64,000 nt of DNA from an uncultured Bacteroidales bacterium (GCA_902777835.1 CACYVC010000011.1:141448-205447), one strand, 5' to 3'; counted from the stretch's first letter, positions 43,320 to 53,447 are shown. Numbers and translations are program-made. Notes: generated by a model from the letters alone, not told the origin.

Positions 43320-45134
43320 ATGAAAGAGAAAGCAAATAATATTATTTCCAAGTATCCTAATTTGTGGTTCTACCTTCTATCGATGGGATGCATCATGGTG
43401 CAGTTGCTGTTTGTTAGTCACCAGTTCAACAAGTTTGTTGATCCCGAATGGCTAAGCCACATGGCCACTGGCGACAAGGCAATGCTTGTGCTCAATAGCT
43501 TTGCCGACGGTTTATTCTTGCTTACACCACTGATATTGCTACCTCCCAAATGGCGCAAGTGGAGCTGGATAGTCATCTGGCTCGTAACACTATGGTGCCT
43601 GGCTCAATTTCTTTACATGCCCACCTATCGCGACCTGATGCCACTGTCGTCATTCTTCATGACCGAGAACATGGGCGACACACTCATGACAAGTATTGTT
43701 GGCGCCATTAAGCCACGCATCCTTGAGGTGCTGCTTCCACCTATATTGCTTTATGTAGTCTATAGAATATGGCTTAAAAAGCCGATGGAAGAGGTCCATC
43801 AACCCGCCAAGCACCGCCTTCTGCTGGCGGCAGCGGGAATTGTGGGGTTTGCCGTGATAAGACTTGGTGCCACTGCCATTCACAAGGAAGATAACAACGT
43901 TCCCACTACTTTCTCACAGCAGTTCTCCGACGACTATTGCGTGATGTGGACCCGTCAAGGTGACTATATGAACATAAATGGTGCCGTACCTTATGTTGTC
44001 TATGGCGCCATCACATCTATCTTCGACACTAAGACCCTAAGCGAAGAAGAAAAACAACAAGTGGAACAATATCTTGAGGTGCAGCCACATTACACCGACA
44101 ACGGCTATGCCACGGCACGAGGCAAGAACGTTATTCTGCTGGTAGTGGAATCGCTAAACTCATGGGCTGTGAATATGCAAATTGGCGGTCGTGACGTTGC
44201 TCCCACGCTCAAGAATCTATGCAGCGACTCCACATGCTTGGTTTCGCTCGCAATGAAGTCTCAGGTAAAAAATGGGCGCTCCAGCGACGGCATCTTCATG
44301 TATAATACTGGCCTGCTGCCACTCAACACAAAAGTAATTGCAAACAGCTATAGCGATGCCTCCTACCCCACGCTCTGCGACGCTCTGAACAACTACGACT
44401 CCTTTTACGCATGCTGCGACGAGCCATCGTTATGGAACGTCAAGAACATGGCAAAAACCTACGGCTACAGCAGTTTCTATTGCAAAGACGAGATAAAAGA
44501 CGCAATAGAACGTAATAACTATCTCCTCGACAAGTCGTTGCTCGAAGAAGTGGCACAAATAATTCCTACCCGCAAGCAGCCTTTCATTGCCCTGGTAGCC
44601 ACGGCAGGAATGCATCATCCATTTGATGAAGTAATGGAGCCTGCCACATGGGTTATGAACAGCAATGTTTATACCCGTGAGGTGAGATGCTATCTGGAGC
44701 GAGTTAATGCCTTCGACACGGCCCTTGCCAATTTCATTGATGAGCTCAAAAAGCAAGACATCTACGACAACACCATGATAGTGATTGTGAGTGACCACAA
44801 CGAAATGGTGGATGACTCACCACAAGGGCGACCCGCCATAGACAGGGAGGGAGACAACTGCGCAATGATTATCATCAACTCTGGACAGGCAGGACACATT
44901 AATGGCCCAATAGGACAAATCGACATCTACCCCACTCTGCTCGACCTGCTGGGACTCAACAGCCAAACTTGGAAAGGACTAGGCTATAGCGTGCTGCGCA
45001 ACAATATTACATCGGTTGCCATAGCTCCTACTACGATAGCTGGTAACAGCCCGCTCAAAAACCGCCAACAAGAGGCATGGCGCATCAGCGACCTGATAAT
45101 CACAAGTCGCTGGTTTGACTCAAAAAAGAAGTAA
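43320..45134 (+). CDS. LTA synthase/MdoB-type membrane sulfatase-like transferase
   Basis: The 604-residue protein has four to five N-terminal membrane helices and a C-terminal sulfatase-like ectodomain starting near ARGKNVILLVVESLNSW. Metal-site and active-site segments resemble LtaS/MdoB: VVESLNSW, NGRSSDGIFMYN (the nucleophile position, Ser-Ser in place of Thr-Ser), GMHHPF, and VSDHNEM. It likely transfers glycerol phosphate, phosphoethanolamine or a similar group to a surface glycan or lipid; the substrate is unknown. It is convergent with the AddA-like gene. Confidence 0.85.
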   Translation: MKEKANNIISKYPNLWFYLLSMGCIMVQLLFVSHQFNKFVDPEWLSHMATGDKAMLVLNSFADGLFLLTPLILLPPKWRKWSWIVIWLVTLWCLAQFLYMPTYRDLMPLSSFFMTENMGDTLMTSIVGAIKPRILEVLLPPILLYVVYRIWLKKPMEEVHQPAKHRLLLAAAGIVGFAVIRLGATAIHKEDNNVPTTFSQQFSDDYCVMWTRQGDYMNINGAVPYVVYGAITSIFDTKTLSEEEKQQVEQYLEVQPHYTDNGYATARGKNVILLVVESLNSWAVNMQIGGRDVAPTLKNLCSDSTCLVSLAMKSQVKNGRSSDGIFMYNTGLLPLNTKVIANSYSDASYPTLCDALNNYDSFYACCDEPSLWNVKNMAKTYGYSSFYCKDEIKDAIERNNYLLDKSLLEEVAQIIPTRKQPFIALVATAGMHHPFDEVMEPATWVMNSNVYTREVRCYLERVNAFDTALANFIDELKKQDIYDNTMIVIVSDHNEMVDDSPQGRPAIDREGDNCAMIIINSGQAGHINGPIGQIDIYPTLLDLLGLNSQTWKGLGYSVLRNNITSVAIAPTTIAGNSPLKNRQQEAWRISDLIITSRWFDSKKK

Positions 45135-45153
45135 TAGAACAGCCATTAAAATA

Positions 45154-48100
45154 TTATGGCTCCACTTCTAAGATTTTTCCTGAGCGGGTGTACCACACAT
45201 ATCCCTTCACGTTGGTCTCGCCGAGCTGCCTCATCAAGCGGAGATATTCTTGCACCTGGCTCGTATGCTTCGCTAGCGTCTTGGGATTGTTGCTGAAGCC
45301 GAACTTATAATCGACTATTATCATCTCTCCATTGCTTCGCTTAACGATGTGGTCGGGGCGATGATGATCAAAATCGCCATCAGCAGATGGGGAACTGATA
45401 TTACGCTCATTGTAATAGATGTTGTCGTCATCAAACCAAGCCATGAGCTGCTCACTTGCCTTGATGCTCTCCAGCAATGCTTTCACTCGCACCTCATTCC
45501 AATAGACGTTTTCACTTAGCCAACCATTGTTCTTGGCAAAGTAGAATGCCCTATCAAAATCGCGCTTGCTTTTAATCAGACCAAACATTGCATGCATCTT
45601 CAAGCCTTCGTCTTGTAATGTACCGCTGGTGTTATGCATCGACACATGCACTGGCAGCACTTCTGATGCCACCCAATAGTCTTTAACAGAAAGTACATCA
45701 GAATCCTCATTTTTGGTGATAGCATCATTGAATTCACCAACATGAAAGGTGTAAGTGCGCAACTTATTGTCCTCAACGGAGTTTTCATCGCTACCATCTA
45801 AAACATCCTCGCTGCTAACATAGCATGTATTAATGTCTCTCTCGGTCATAGCCATCTTCTCGCCATCAATCACCAACTGCGGCAAGTACCTGAGCAGGAA
45901 GTGGGAACTCTTGCTTATTTTTTTCACTGCAGTTTTCCCTGGCACATCATTCTTACCAATGATCGCAAACACATGCAACTCCTCTTTAGGACGAGTGAGG
46001 GAGACGTAAAGTTTATTGATGTTGTCAATCATACTCTTTTCGTACTCACTATCATAGATATCGGTCAAGAATCCTGTTTTCTTCAACTTAGAAAACTCAA
46101 TGGGCACCAGTGGAGGCACCAACTCATGGTCAATATTCTTGATCGACTCAAGGGACTTGAGATTATTGATAATTTGAGATTTCTCAATCCAGCACACATC
46201 GTCCATCTTGTCGAGCTGCCAGTTGGCAGAAGGCACTATCACGCACTTAAATTCCAAACCTTTAGACTTGTGAATTGTCATCACGTTAACGGCATCAATG
46301 CTACCACTAGCACCAAGTGTCAACTTTTCGCTCATAGAGTCCCAGTATTGCAGGAACTCGGCTATTGTGCCACCATTATGTCGGTGAGAGAAGCTGTGCA
46401 CCACATCGACAAATGCCATTATATAGGAATTCTCAAGTTCAGTGCTACTAGCTCCTATAAGATACTTTGCTATAATCTTATCAACAACATTCACCAGATT
46501 TGATAGTTGTGCGGTCTTGTCGGGCATCAGTTCCTGAGTGATGTCACCATATTGCTTCAATCGTTCAGGTTTTGTGAACTTCTTAGTGTCAGCACGATCT
46601 TTCTCTACACAATCATGGAGGATATCACCTGGTTGAGATGTTGGATTGGCTTTTTGCAAGTTTGCCATAAAATCGTGTAGTATCTTGTAGTACCTCTGCT
46701 CATTGATGCGGTTATCAAGAAACCTTGCGAACTCATCCGACATTGCCTCGTCATTATCTTCGGGCAACTGATACTGTGTCACCTCGAGGAATCGCAGCGC
46801 GCTCAAAATGAGTTTCACCGAGGGCGAATTCTCAAGCATCAGCGACTCGCTTGAGATCACCTTGATAGGGCGATATTGAGAACCTGCTTTAAGCGACTCA
46901 TTATATTTCATTATTTCGGCAATTATTTCCTTGCCGTGATCGTTGGTATTGACAAGTATGGCTATGTCGCCCATACTGTATCCGCGATCAAGCATCGAGT
47001 TTATCAAGCCTGGCAGTGTCTTGATTATAGCCTCGCGCGTGAGTGTATCAGAACCTAAATTGGGCACAAAATTCACCTCTACCCTGCCCTGCTTTTCGCT
47101 CTTGTGCACTCCTTGAACTATATTATTATAAGTCTTCATGAGCAAAGGGTAGCTATCTTTCATTTCCGAGTCATTGACCATCGCGGTGAAAAGCTCGTTA
47201 TTAAACTCAACAATAGACTTATAGCTACGATAATTAGTGTCGAGTGTCGTTGGTGTGAAACGTCCGGCAAAATCGTTAACTATCACGTCGCGCAGCAAAC
47301 TGGGATCGCTGTTACGGAAGCGATATATCGACTGTTTCTCATCCCCAATGATGAGGTTGTCGTTTCCACGAGCTAAGGTTTCCTCAAGCAGTGGCACAAA
47401 ATTGCTATACTGTTTCTTGCTAGTGTCCTGGAACTCATCTATCATGTAGTTGTTAAACTGAGTACCAACATGCTCATAGATGAAATATGCTCCACTTTGC
47501 AATGCTTTGCCTATCAAGTCGTTTGTGTCGGCAATAAGGATGCAGTTGCTATCTTTGCGGTATTGTTCGAGCTTCTCGTTGATTTTTCCCAGTAAGCCCA
47601 AATGCCATATATTCTTTAGCATACTGTCATAAATTGCCGATTTATCATAGTGATTAATAGTCTCTTGCACAAGCTGCTGGAATTCCGCATCTCCTCCATT
47701 CCCCACCTTAGCTCTCGCTTCAGCACGCACCACATTTTTTGAGAGGGCATCAGATGAGGTCGCATAATTTCTCAGCGTTTTCTCCTCCGAAGAGCTAAAC
47801 ACCTTAAAGGTGCGCTCAAAGAACTTGATAATAATATTGGACTTCAGCTCATCGACAACAATACCTCTACGTGAAAAGAAATCATAATATTTGTCTATCG
47901 ACGCATCAAAACCATTCTTGTGATTATTGCGAGCTAAAATAAGCAGCTGCTTAAACTTCTCAACCTTTGAGGCTGTCTCGCCGTTGCCTATGTCCTCAAG
48001 GTATTTGATAATCTCACCTTGATGCTCACGGAAAAACTCCTTATAGATATTGCCAGCAAAAGACTTCAGGTCATTGCTCTTGCCAAAAAAGTTCCAATCT

Positions 48101-48684
48101 TTATTATTATTGATATTGTTTGTGATGAAATCCTTAACCCAGTTATTGATTGCTGCATGTCTCTTGCCTGTTGCGCCAAGCTCAAGCAAGAAATCGTGGA
48201 CAGCTACACTAGTGGCATAATCCTGGTCAATCTGCACCTCATAGTTATAGTCATGGTCGAGCTCACGGGCAAAGTTGCGTAACACGCGCTGGAAGAACGA
48301 GTCAATGGTACTAACGTTAAAATTGGCATAGTCAAAGAGTATTGTGCACAACGCCTTGCGAGCAGCATCTATCACATCTTGAATCTTGCAACCCACAAAC
48401 ATTATGCTAAAGTCATTAACATAGTCGCCTCTGCCTGTGCTGAGCAGGTGAAGTTCCTTTATGATGCGATCCTTCATCTCATTGGTCGCCTTGTTGGTAA
48501 ACGTGATAGCGAGCAGATGGCGATGATAATTAAGCACCTTGCACAGTGTGAACTGCTCATATACCTTGTTATTCACAGTCACAGTCTTACCAGTAGGAAT
48601 GCCTATCAAATTGGCGATATAAGTGCGAGCAAGGTTATATGTCTTACCCGACCCTGCAGAGGCTTTGATGATTTTTATTGTCAT
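45154..48684 (-). CDS. AddA/RecB-like UvrD helicase with C-terminal nuclease
   Basis: The 1176-residue protein is an SF1A helicase: Walker A ASAGSGKTYNLAR, motif Ia LAITFTNKATNEMKDR, motif II YMIDEFQDTSKKQ, motif III GDEKQSIYRFRNSDPS, motif V MTIHKSKGLEFKCVIVP and motif VI YVSLTRPKEELHVF. The C-terminus has a PD-(D/E)xK-like nuclease (HHRPDHIVKRSNGEMIIVDYKFG). It is an AddA/RecB-type subunit for end resection in recombinational repair. In many Bacteroidales a PD-(D/E)xK AddB-like partner is adjacent, but none is seen here. The next minus-strand gene is the SUI1-like factor. Confidence 0.9.
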   Translation of the reverse strand: MTIKIIKASAGSGKTYNLARTYIANLIGIPTGKTVTVNNKVYEQFTLCKVLNYHRHLLAITFTNKATNEMKDRIIKELHLLSTGRGDYVNDFSIMFVGCKIQDVIDAARKALCTILFDYANFNVSTIDSFFQRVLRNFARELDHDYNYEVQIDQDYATSVAVHDFLLELGATGKRHAAINNWVKDFITNNINNNKDWNFFGKSNDLKSFAGNIYKEFFREHQGEIIKYLEDIGNGETASKVEKFKQLLILARNNHKNGFDASIDKYYDFFSRRGIVVDELKSNIIIKFFERTFKVFSSSEEKTLRNYATSSDALSKNVVRAEARAKVGNGGDAEFQQLVQETINHYDKSAIYDSMLKNIWHLGLLGKINEKLEQYRKDSNCILIADTNDLIGKALQSGAYFIYEHVGTQFNNYMIDEFQDTSKKQYSNFVPLLEETLARGNDNLIIGDEKQSIYRFRNSDPSLLRDVIVNDFAGRFTPTTLDTNYRSYKSIVEFNNELFTAMVNDSEMKDSYPLLMKTYNNIVQGVHKSEKQGRVEVNFVPNLGSDTLTREAIIKTLPGLINSMLDRGYSMGDIAILVNTNDHGKEIIAEIMKYNESLKAGSQYRPIKVISSESLMLENSPSVKLILSALRFLEVTQYQLPEDNDEAMSDEFARFLDNRINEQRYYKILHDFMANLQKANPTSQPGDILHDCVEKDRADTKKFTKPERLKQYGDITQELMPDKTAQLSNLVNVVDKIIAKYLIGASSTELENSYIMAFVDVVHSFSHRHNGGTIAEFLQYWDSMSEKLTLGASGSIDAVNVMTIHKSKGLEFKCVIVPSANWQLDKMDDVCWIEKSQIINNLKSLESIKNIDHELVPPLVPIEFSKLKKTGFLTDIYDSEYEKSMIDNINKLYVSLTRPKEELHVFAIIGKNDVPGKTAVKKISKSSHFLLRYLPQLVIDGEKMAMTERDINTCYVSSEDVLDGSDENSVEDNKLRTYTFHVGEFNDAITKNEDSDVLSVKDYWVASEVLPVHVSMHNTSGTLQDEGLKMHAMFGLIKSKRDFDRAFYFAKNNGWLSENVYWNEVRVKALLESIKASEQLMAWFDDDNIYYNERNISSPSADGDFDHHRPDHIVKRSNGEMIIVDYKFGFSNNPKTLAKHTSQVQEYLRLMRQLGETNVKGYVWYTRSGKILEVEP

Positions 48685-48771
48685 TTATGGTAAAGATAGG
48701 ATATTATGAAATTGTACTAAATAAAATGAAAGAGATAAAGAAGTATAAACTATTAGCCGCGCTAGCGGCTT

Positions 48772-48792
48772 CACTTAACACTTAACACTTAG
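48772..48792. repeat. period-7 intergenic repeat (yciH/addA gap)
   Basis: Three heptads (CACTTAA, CACTTAA, CACTTAG), next to a hairpin AGCCGC-GCTA-GCGGCT. It is the same unit as the repeat at 61926 read on the other strand. Confidence 0.65.
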
Positions 48793-48802
48793 TGATTAGC
48801 AT

Positions 48803-49153
48803 TTAAATGATTCTCGCCTTAAAGCCGTGGCTCTTTAGGTAGTTGAGAACTGCTTCGCGTTTGTCGCCTTGAATCAATATCTCACCGCCACGAGCCGATC
48901 CGCCTACGCCACAATGTCGCTTGAGCTCAGCGGCAAGTTTTTTGAGATTCTCTTCATCCAGGGTAAGATTTGCGACTATCGTAGCTTTTTTGCCGTTGCG
49001 GCCTTTCTTGTCGAGGATGACATCAATCATCGTCTTGCCCTGCTGCTCGGCTGCAGAAGCAGGAGCAGCGTCTTGCTCCGCATCATCGGCAACAGCGTCG
49101 GGATCCACATTAAACGCTGCCCCGAGCATGGCTTTCCAATCTTGTGAGTTCAT
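48803..49153 (-). CDS. yciH: SUI1/YciH-family translation initiation-like factor
   Basis: The 116-residue protein begins at ATG 49153 (MNSQDWKAMLGAAF); an upstream TTG is not needed. The C-terminal SUI1 domain has KGRNGKKATIVANLTLDEENLKKLAAELKRHCGVGGSARGGEILIQGDKREAVLNYL, of which short parts such as CGVGGSARGGEILIQGD are typical of the eIF1-like fold. It probably tunes start-codon selection. It is downstream of nothing on its own strand except the candidate sRNA region, and 118 bases upstream of the AddA-like gene. Confidence 0.88.
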   Translation of the reverse strand: MNSQDWKAMLGAAFNVDPDAVADDAEQDAAPASAAEQQGKTMIDVILDKKGRNGKKATIVANLTLDEENLKKLAAELKRHCGVGGSARGGEILIQGDKREAVLNYLKSHGFKARII

Positions 49154-49318
49154 TTGCAAATGATTTATTTAAAATGCAAAGTTACTAAAAAACGCACAAA
49201 AATGAAAACTATTACAAACCAAAAATATGCATAAGTGCTTCCTTTTTATTCAATTATTCCTGACTTCTCACGTTTTTACAAATTATTTGAATAAAAATTG
49301 CAATTTTGCACATAATTA

Positions 49319-49350
49319 TTTGGAAGTTCAAGAATAATATCTTACTTTTG
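49319..49350 (+). promoter_or_regulatory. promoter of a candidate small RNA
   Basis: TTTG (49319-49322), exactly 20 bases, TACTTTTG (49343-49350): a full consensus Bacteroidetes promoter. Confidence 0.8.
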
Positions 49351-49354
49351 CAGT

Positions 49355-49457
49355 GAAAATAGAATAAGAACAAAAATTCTATATATTACTAATGTGATAA
49401 GTTTGGTTTATTAAGACAGATTAATCAGAGCGAGTCGTGAGACCCGCTCTGTTTTTT
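49355..49457 (+). ncRNA. candidate small RNA of about 100 bases
   Basis: The transcript would run from just after the promoter at 49319-49350 to the intrinsic terminator at 49426-49457. It has no ORF with a start codon and useful length. The 5' two thirds are AT-rich and weakly structured; the 3' end is the strong hairpin CAGAGCGaGTC-GTGA-GACcCGCTCTG followed by six T. This is the classic layout of an independent regulatory sRNA. No match to a known class can be made here. Confidence 0.6.
49426..49457 (+). terminator. terminator of the candidate small RNA
   Basis: CAGAGCG (49426-49432) pairs with CGCTCTG (49445-49451), with inner GTC/GAC, followed by TTTTTT. Confidence 0.9.
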
Positions 49458-49505
49458 ATTTTTTCAAGCATTTTCCGCAACAGAGTAATCCCCCATTGTC
49501 TCATT

Positions 49506-50282
49506 TTAAATTTCCAGCATCTGCTGCATGGCTTGCATGGAGTCGAAGTCGGTCTGGTCGATATGGATGGGCGTTACGGTGACATATCCTTTACGCAGCC
49601 AGTAGAAGTCGGTGCGGTCGTCGTTGGGGTTCTCCTCCTCATAGTCGCCAAGCATCCAGTAGTAATCACCGCCACGTGGATCTACACGGTGTTCCCATGT
49701 GTTGGTCCATCGTCCTGGCGCCGAGACAGCCATCTTCATGCCCTTAATACCGTCTTCCACCAATGGGATATTTACACTGAGACACACATATTTAGGCAGA
49801 CCGTTGGCGAGCACTTTGCCAATCACGTGGCGCATAATAGGCATGCATTGAGAGAAGTCGGCATCAAAGTTATAGTCACCATAACTGAACGCCACACTCG
49901 GCAACCCCGCCATCGCCGACTCCATCACCACGCCCAAAGTGCCACTATAGAGCACACTATTACCATGATTGAAACCATGATTTACTCCCGAAAGCACCAA
50001 ATCCACTCTGCGGTCTCCCACAAGCACTCCTAGTCCTAACTTTGCGCAGTCGGTGGGCGTGCCATTCACGGCATAGACGGTGAGTCCCGGCTCTTCTTTT
50101 TTCTTGTAAACACGCAATGGCTCAGCCATCGTGATTGACGACGCCTTGCCGCTCTGATGGCTTAGCGGAGCAGCAACTATCACATCGCCAAACTCCCGCG
50201 CAACCTCAATCAAAGCCTTTAAACCAGGATAATTATATCCGTCATCGTTACTTACAAAAATCAATGGTCTCATATTTTTCAT
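49506..50282 (-). CDS. surE: 5'/3'-nucleotidase SurE
   Basis: SurE hydrolyses nucleoside monophosphates with a divalent metal. The 258-residue protein has the metal-binding [28 protein letters not shown] and [19 protein letters not shown]. The ATG at 50282 overlaps the copA stop as ATGA, which supports this start and translational coupling with copA; the next ATG (50273) is possible. Confidence 0.93.
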   Translation of the reverse strand: MKNMRPLIFVSNDDGYNYPGLKALIEVAREFGDVIVAAPLSHQSGKASSITMAEPLRVYKKKEEPGLTVYAVNGTPTDCAKLGLGVLVGDRRVDLVLSGVNHGFNHGNSVLYSGTLGVVMESAMAGLPSVAFSYGDYNFDADFSQCMPIMRHVIGKVLANGLPKYVCLSVNIPLVEDGIKGMKMAVSAPGRWTNTWEHRVDPRGGDYYWMLGDYEEENPNDDRTDFYWLRKGYVTVTPIHIDQTDFDSMQAMQQMLEI

Positions 50283-52225
50283 AGCTTTTTATACTTTAAA
50301 CGTAAACTATTAAGCACAACCGACAGACTTGAAAGCGCCATCAGTGCTGCCGCCCACATTGGTGTTATCTGGAAGTTGATGCCGAAGAGATGCAAAGCTC
50401 CAGCAGCAAGTGGAAGGCAGATTATATTATATATAAATGCCCAGAACAGGTTCTGCCATATCATCTTCACTGTCTTTTTGCTTAAATTCACAGCCATTGG
50501 CACGTTTTGCAGATCGTTACCCATAAGAGTGACTTGCGCCACATCCATCGCCACATCGGTGCCAGTGCCAATGGCAATGCTCACGTCGGCTAGCGCTAGT
50601 GCTTGGGTGTCGTTGATGCCGTCACCCATCATCGCCACTGTCTTACCTTCACCTTGCAGTTGCTTGACGAGTTGTTCTTTATCAGCAGGAAGCACTCCGC
50701 TCTGGTAATGCTCGATACCAGCTTGCTGTGCCCAATATCTCACGGCAGCCTCTTTGTCGCCACTAAGCAAATGCACCTCTATGTCCATCTTTTTCAATGC
50801 ATCAATTGCCTCCCTTGCGTTGGGTTTCAGTGTCTCGCGCTCTTCTAGTGCCAAGTCGTCGGCATGTGTAAAGTCCACTACATTCTGATTGGGTATGGTG
50901 AGTGTACCTGTCTTGTCGGTAACAAGTGCATCTACTTTGCGCAACAATTCAAGAGCAGTGGCATCTTTGATAAGAATCTGCCGTTCGGCAGCTTTTCCCA
51001 TGCCCACCATCAACGCTGTGGGAGTAGCGAGGCCCATTGCACACGGACATGCCACAACGAGCACCGACACCATGGAGATAATGGCTTGAGGTAGAGCCTC
51101 AAAACCTGCTATTGCAAGCCACAATACAAAGGTAAGCAATGCAGCAATCGCCACCACAGGAACAAATATGCTGGCAGCCTTGTCAACGAGTCGTTGCACT
51201 GGAGCCTTAGAGTTTTGTGCCTGCTGAACAATCGTTATAATTTGTGCCAAAGCAGTCTCATCCCCCACCTGACGCGCCCTTAGTCGCAAGCGCCCCTGGC
51301 TAGGAATTGTGCCTGCCAGTACCTTGTCGCCCACACGCTTCACGGCAGGAGTGGGTTCACCGGTTATCATACTCTCGTCAACGTAGGCAGCATCGTCGGT
51401 CATAAAACTCGAAGCCCAAGTCACCTCACCATCAACAGGAATCTTCTCTCCGGCACGCACCTCTAGGAGGTCGCCTTTCTCAATGGTAGAAATCGGCACC
51501 ATCTCGCCAACCTCATCACCATCAACAGGTTGTTTCTTAGTGACGACCCTCGCCGTCTTGGGCGACATGCCCATAAGTTGGCGCAAACTAGTAGCAGTGT
51601 TATCTTTCGCCTTTTCCTCAAGCAGTCGGCCAGTGAGTACAAAGGCGATTATCATTGTCACAGCATCGAAATAGGTGTGCCACATAATGCCTCGTAAGCC
51701 CCATGCCATTTCTCCCCAAAACGTGTTGTAGAAGCTAAACAAAAAGGCGATACTAGTAGATAGCGCAACCAGAGTGTCCATACTTGCAGTGGAGTGGCGC
51801 AACTGGCGAAAAGCGCTGACATAGAATTCCTTACCACAGAGTGCCATGCAAGCAGCAGCAATGATTAACGCCAATTGGTTGGCAGCATTCCTGTCATCTG
51901 CATGAGCCCATCCCATTGAGACACACATCACCATAGCAGCGAACACCCAAGCCATGATGGTCTTGCGCTTGAGGAGTTTCCACTCGCGAGCCTCAATCTC
52001 CTCCACACTTCGCTCCTCGTCAATCACCAGGTCATATCCAATGTCGCTGATTTGCTTCTTAATCTCCACTAGCGACACCTGTGCAGGGTCAAAATCTATC
52101 GTAGCGGTGCGCCCAACAAGATTCACCGATGCCTCATTGATTCCCGCAATTGACCGCAGCTTGTTCTCCACATTGGCCGAACAAGCTGAGCATGCCATAC
52201 CTATGACAGGAAGGGTCTTACGCAT
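50279..52225 (-). CDS. copA: copper-type P1B ATPase with a very short nucleotide-binding domain
   Basis: The 648-residue pump starts with an HMA domain ([15 protein letters not shown]), then eight membrane helices. [13 protein letters not shown] is the metal-site CPC (near residue 393), DKTGTLT is the phosphorylation site (near 433), and [12 protein letters not shown] follows. The A-domain TGEPTP is also present. Between DKTGT and LSGD only about 54 residues remain, whereas normal P1B ATPases have about 140 with the HP motif, so most of the N-domain is absent. The frame is intact, so this is not a simple break. It lies between copZ and surE; its ATG overlaps the copZ stop by one base (TAATG). 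Confidence 0.9.
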   Translation of the reverse strand: MRKTLPVIGMACSACSANVENKLRSIAGINEASVNLVGRTATIDFDPAQVSLVEIKKQISDIGYDLVIDEERSVEEIEAREWKLLKRKTIMAWVFAAMVMCVSMGWAHADDRNAANQLALIIAAACMALCGKEFYVSAFRQLRHSTASMDTLVALSTSIAFLFSFYNTFWGEMAWGLRGIMWHTYFDAVTMIIAFVLTGRLLEEKAKDNTATSLRQLMGMSPKTARVVTKKQPVDGDEVGEMVPISTIEKGDLLEVRAGEKIPVDGEVTWASSFMTDDAAYVDESMITGEPTPAVKRVGDKVLAGTIPSQGRLRLRARQVGDETALAQIITIVQQAQNSKAPVQRLVDKAASIFVPVVAIAALLTFVLWLAIAGFEALPQAIISMVSVLVVACPCAMGLATPTALMVGMGKAAERQILIKDATALELLRKVDALVTDKTGTLTIPNQNVVDFTHADDLALEERETLKPNAREAIDALKKMDIEVHLLSGDKEAAVRYWAQQAGIEHYQSGVLPADKEQLVKQLQGEGKTVAMMGDGINDTQALALADVSIAIGTGTDVAMDVAQVTLMGNDLQNVPMAVNLSKKTVKMIWQNLFWAFIYNIICLPLAAGALHLFGINFQITPMWAAALMALSSLSVVLNSLRLKYKKL

Positions 52226-52437
52226 TAAATTGTCATCTCAAATCTGCCCAAGTCCTCAACTGCGTCTTTCATTTGTTGAGGAGTTACAAGGGTCTCGTCA
52301 TAATCGACGGAAACACAAGCATCCTCAAGACTCACAACAGCCTCGGCAACACCAGGCAACGCCTTAAGAGCACGCTCCACATTAGCCTTGCAGTTAACGC
52401 ATTTCATACCGCTTACTGAAAATGTATTCTTTGCCAT
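52225..52437 (-). CDS. copZ: copper chaperone / HMA protein
   Basis: This 70-residue single HMA domain has the metal-binding [16 protein letters not shown], like CopZ. It likely passes Cu(I) to the HMA domain of the ATPase, whose gene overlaps it by one base. It opens the copZ-copA-surE operon, with a promoter 25 bases upstream. Confidence 0.9.
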   Translation of the reverse strand: MAKNTFSVSGMKCVNCKANVERALKALPGVAEAVVSLEDACVSVDYDETLVTPQQMKDAVEDLGRFEMTI

Positions 52438-52461
52438 AATTTCTATGTTTTTTTATACCAC

Positions 52462-52493
52462 AAAAGTAAAAATAATTTGTCTATTTTACAATG
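52462..52493 (-). promoter_or_regulatory. copZ-copA-surE promoter
   Basis: Minus-strand ATTG (52493-52490), 20 bases, TACTTTTG (52469-52462). No clear CueR-like palindrome was seen. Confidence 0.68.
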
Positions 52494-52499
52494 CTTTTT

Positions 52500-53444
52500 T
52501 TACCGTTTTCTCTCAATTATCTCACGAAGCAGTGGTGTGAATTTCCTTGCGCCGTAAGTATTGTTAAGGTGGATGGAGTTGTAGTAGTCCTGCTCCACAA
52601 AACGTGAGTCGTCGATGAAGTTGTAGAACTCGATGTCGGGGTTGATGCGTCTCAGCATAGCTATAAATTCATTCATCTCATCAAGTCTTTGCTGGTTCAC
52701 GCGCTCACGGGCAGTCTTGTAGATGGGCATTGCTAGGAAAATAAGGCGAATCTTATGGTCACGAGCAATAGTCACTATCTCGCTATAAATCTTCACGTTG
52801 TCCTGATAGTTTAGTCGTTGCTCAGTAGAATCGGGTAATGATGCAGTCTCTGGCAGTTGCTTAGTCATCCAGTCGTCGCCGCGAGTGTCGTAGCTTGCAT
52901 CAAGTTCTATGCCTAGCGAGTCACACATAGTGAGATCGGTGAGTGGCTTATAAAGACTCCCGAACAGGCGTCCGCAGTGGTCGTAGTTGGAGTTGAGAAT
53001 CTCGCTCCAGTGCCACCACTCTCCATCAAGGTAGGTATAACCCATATACTTGAGATTCATGCAGCGATAAGTATTGAACTTTGGTTCATGCTTCTCTTCA
53101 TGCAAATGCCCCCAATACTGATAGTCATAGCTATAAGGCATTACCACGCATTCAAGTTTAGGCATCTGCCCTATAAATTCCTTAAGCAAGCGCAGATCAT
53201 AATATGACGAGCGCCCAGGCTGAGCCGCATTAAAGGCATCCTCACCTAGTAGCGAGCAATCGATACAGTCGGCAAGGTGAGAGTTGCCCAGCACTAAGAT
53301 ACGCAACTCGTCTTTGTGCTTTTCAATGTAGTTCTTCTTGTAGGAGAACTCGTTGGGCACGAGCAGCAACAGCAATTCGTAAGCCACGAAAATCACCATC
53401 ACGATGACTGAGAACATCAATATTTTCTTCAGGAACTGTTTCAT
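52500..53444 (-). CDS. SGNH/GDSL-like protein, AlgJ/AlgX-type partner of MBOAT
   Basis: The 314-residue protein has one N-terminal membrane helix (FSVIVMVIFVAYELLLLLV) and a periplasmic domain with VLGNSHLADCIDCSLLG, a GxSH-like catalytic loop, and SIHLNNTYGARKF near the end, where the D/H pair of SGNH enzymes would lie. It is three bases after the MBOAT gene stop, so it is probably the periplasmic acetyl transferase partner that finishes O-acetylation of a surface polysaccharide. The exact substrate is unknown. Confidence 0.78.
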   Translation of the reverse strand: MKQFLKKILMFSVIVMVIFVAYELLLLLVPNEFSYKKNYIEKHKDELRILVLGNSHLADCIDCSLLGEDAFNAAQPGRSSYYDLRLLKEFIGQMPKLECVVMPYSYDYQYWGHLHEEKHEPKFNTYRCMNLKYMGYTYLDGEWWHWSEILNSNYDHCGRLFGSLYKPLTDLTMCDSLGIELDASYDTRGDDWMTKQLPETASLPDSTEQRLNYQDNVKIYSEIVTIARDHKIRLIFLAMPIYKTARERVNQQRLDEMNEFIAMLRRINPDIEFYNFIDDSRFVEQDYYNSIHLNNTYGARKFTPLLREIIERKR

Positions 53445-53447
53445 GGC

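Larger units (their letters stand above)
49154..49505. other. 352-bp gap between yciH and surE
   Basis: This AT-rich gap holds a perfect promoter (49319-49350) and a terminator (49426-49457) on the plus strand with no protein-coding frame between them. A minus-strand TAACTTTG box (49184-49177) serves yciH. Confidence 0.7.
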
